DNA of 36,676 nucleotides from NCBI GenBank assembly GCA_025359125.1, contig JANYHI010000034.1:68063-104738 (forward strand). Reading direction: 5' to 3'. This document shows, piece by piece, positions 35,554-36,676 of this stretch. The notes beneath the pieces are model-generated. The model worked only from the letters and a program-made list of their open reading frames with translations. It was not told where the DNA came from and searched no databases. Position 1 is the first letter of the stretch. Each line of letters begins with the position of its first letter. This DNA is from Cytophagales bacterium. GTDB lineage: Bacteria; Bacteroidota; Bacteroidia; Cytophagales; Cyclobacteriaceae. Position numbers and translations under genes: made by a program.

Positions 35554-35585
35554 TTTTACTGCCTATGTTTTGTTAGGCAGTAAAA
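35554..35585. promoter_or_regulatory. Perfect 12-bp hairpin between chemoreceptor and cheW
   Basis: TTTTACTGCCTA (35554-35565) is perfectly complementary to TAGGCAGTAAAA (35574-35585) with an 8-base loop TGTTTTGT. It lies 7 bases after the stop and 27 bases before the cheW start. The stem begins with Ts and ends with As, the opposite of a normal terminator. It could set mRNA stability or partial read-through, so that CheW is made in a different amount. Confidence 0.55.
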
Positions 35586-35612
35586 ACTTATCTCCAACTA
35601 AAAAATAAAATT

Positions 35613-36128
35613 ATGGCAGAGAACACTCAAGCAGCAGATAAATCCAAAGATAATACCCATCGCACGATGCAGATTGTGGTTTTTAAATTGGGCAACGAAG
35701 AATACGGACTTCACATCGATCAGATCAAAGAAGTGGTTATTACACCGAACATCACCCAAATGCCTCAGACCCCAACGTATGTAAAGGGTGTGGCAAACAT
35801 TCGGGGTAATGTAATTGCAATTTTTGATTTGGAAGGTCGATTCAATCTTACTCGCACCATTCAAAGCCAGGGAAGTAAATACACTTTGGTAGTAGAGGGC
35901 GAAGATGTAAAGATGGGTTTGTTGGTGAATGAAGTTCCAAACACTGTCTCAGTTAATCGATCTGATTTTGATGAATCCATAGGTATCATCAACGATGCTC
36001 ATGCAGAAACCAATTACATCAAGGGAATTATCAAAACGGGCAGTCGCCTAATTATACTTATCGATATTTTCAAAGTCATCGATCAGGAGATGGCGACATC
36101 TATGAAAAAAACATCTGTTGCCGCATGA
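35613..36128 (+). CDS. cheW: Chemotaxis coupling protein CheW
   Basis: A 171-residue cytoplasmic CheW, the adaptor between chemoreceptors and the kinase CheA. The CheW-like domain (about 25-165) has 'VFKLGNEEYGLHIDQIKEVV', 'MPQTPTYVKGVANIRGNVIAIFDL' (the receptor-binding NIRG region) and 'MGLLVNEVPNTVSV'. It lies 66 bases after the chemoreceptor gene and its stop overlaps the CheD start by 4 bases (ATGA), so the two are co-translated. The C-terminal tail beyond the domain is short. No CheA is visible; it is probably downstream. Confidence 0.95.
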   Translation: MAENTQAADKSKDNTHRTMQIVVFKLGNEEYGLHIDQIKEVVITPNITQMPQTPTYVKGVANIRGNVIAIFDLEGRFNLTRTIQSQGSKYTLVVEGEDVKMGLLVNEVPNTVSVNRSDFDESIGIINDAHAETNYIKGIIKTGSRLIILIDIFKVIDQEMATSMKKTSVAA

Positions 36129-36595
36129 TCGAATACAAATTAGCTATTGGCGATGTAGCTGTGTCTAACATTAGCACTACTTATACATGTTACGGTCTCG
36201 GTTCTTGCCTAGGTGTATTTATTCAAGATCGGCTAACTGGTATTTCCGGAGGTGCACACATTCTGTTGCCAGAATCAGATAGTAATGAAATAAGGTCAGA
36301 TAAATTTTACTCGGTAGATAGCGCAGTGAAAAGACTATTGTATCAGTTTGAACAACTAGGCAGCAACCTTACTTATTTGCGGGCAAAAGTTACGGGTGGC
36401 GCCAATGTGGTTGGATTAACGGTAGATACCGGATTGATGAATACCGAAGCCTTGATAAAACAGCTTACAGAAAATAAAATCTTTATTGCTGCTATAGAAG
36501 TAGGAGGTAAGTATAGCAGAACAGCGCAGTATAAAAGTGATACTGGTTTGCTTACAGTAAAGAAGCCTCAAATTAATGATCTAAGAGTTTACTAA
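36125..36595 (+). CDS. cheD: Chemoreceptor glutamine deamidase CheD
   Basis: A 156-residue CheD, which deamidates glutamines on chemoreceptors and so tunes their activity. The active-site Cys28 is in CYGLGSCLGV and His45 in GISGGAHILLP; the 'AKVTGGANV' block (near 87-95) is the usual KxxGGA. In Thermotoga CheD the third catalytic residue is Thr21 six residues before the Cys; here that position is Cys22, with a Thr at 21. CheD normally works with CheC or CheY. The 4-base overlap with cheW and the CheY-like gene starting after its stop fit a chemotaxis operon. Confidence 0.93.
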   Translation: MIEYKLAIGDVAVSNISTTYTCYGLGSCLGVFIQDRLTGISGGAHILLPESDSNEIRSDKFYSVDSAVKRLLYQFEQLGSNLTYLRAKVTGGANVVGLTVDTGLMNTEALIKQLTENKIFIAAIEVGGKYSRTAQYKSDTGLLTVKKPQINDLRVY

Positions 36596-36608
36596 TAAAA
36601 ATAAAGAC

Positions 36609-36676
36609 ATGACAAAAAGCGTATTAATTGTTGATGACTCCTTGTACATGCGCACACTTATCAAAGATGCACTGGA
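36609..36676 (+). CDS. CheY-like response regulator, 5' end only
   Basis: ATG at 36609 begins MTKSVLIVDDSLYMRTLIKDAL and runs off the window. The LIVDDS acidic pocket and YMRTLI helix are typical of CheY-type receivers. It starts 13 bases after the CheD stop on the same strand, so it is most likely the CheY of this operon. Domains beyond the first 22 residues cannot be seen. Confidence 0.88.
   Translation, partial: MTKSVLIVDDSLYMRTLIKDAL

Noticed and set aside
1-36676. tRNA, rRNA, riboswitch, transposase or prophage genes
   Set aside because: Reading the spacers I found no cloverleaf, conserved rRNA segment, known riboswitch core or transposase-like coding region; a covariance scan was not possible.

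Overview
The window looks like chromosomal DNA of a Bacteroidota bacterium, most likely of the Cytophagales or a close relative. This rests on the AT-rich sequence, weak Shine-Dalgarno sites, repeated sugar genes of types common in that phylum (DUF1080 proteins, AP-endonuclease-fold sugar isomerases, a Gfo/Idh/MocA oxidoreductase), a GH65 + beta-phosphoglucomutase + GH13 set, and spacers made of short reiterated phrases. No tRNA, rRNA, CRISPR array or insertion sequence was recognised.

Bases 1-9.3 kb and 9.4-11.7 kb: the 3' end of a DUF3179 gene, a GH13 oligo-1,6-glucosidase-type alpha-glucosidase and a ROK sugar kinase; then a secreted caspase-fold/TPR protein, a DUF2071 protein on the minus strand and a DUF1080 lipoprotein; then a PfkB kinase, beta-phosphoglucomutase and GH65 disaccharide phosphorylase. 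Together GH13, GH65, beta-phosphoglucomutase and the ROK kinase make a coherent route from alpha-glucosides to glucose-6-phosphate.

Bases 11.8-17.9 kb: a ParE/RelE-type toxin-antitoxin pair, then a run of sugar-oxidation genes: Gfo/Idh/MocA oxidoreductase, sugar isomerase, cytochrome c lipoprotein, secreted DUF1080 hydrolase, a small unknown protein and a second, exported, sugar isomerase. This resembles 3-keto-glycoside processing loci. A good intrinsic terminator closes it, followed by a decayed remnant of an amidinotransferase/CtlX-like gene.

Bases 18-21.8 kb: a membrane-anchored diheme cytochrome c resembling thiosulfate dehydrogenase, a TerB-like protein, then a minus-strand block with an NhaC-type antiporter, a DEDDy 3'-5' exonuclease and a small DUF3291-like protein.

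Bases 22.1-31 kb: a sensory block. A giant sensor kinase (about 16 PAS domains, HisKA_2 and HATPase), reconstructed at about 2209 aa, is split by a one-base frameshift near 23172. It is followed by a receiver-PAS-HisKA_3 hybrid kinase and a NarL-type response regulator that overlap by 4 bases. A separate PAS histidine kinase follows.

Bases 32.5 kb to the end: an unknown 179-aa gene, a soluble three-PAS chemoreceptor of BdlA-like architecture, CheW, CheD and the first codons of a CheY-like receiver, which suggests a chemotaxis operon running out of the window. The least explained parts are the split giant kinase and its downstream relay, the noncoding repeat families in the spacers, and the two unrecognised small proteins.
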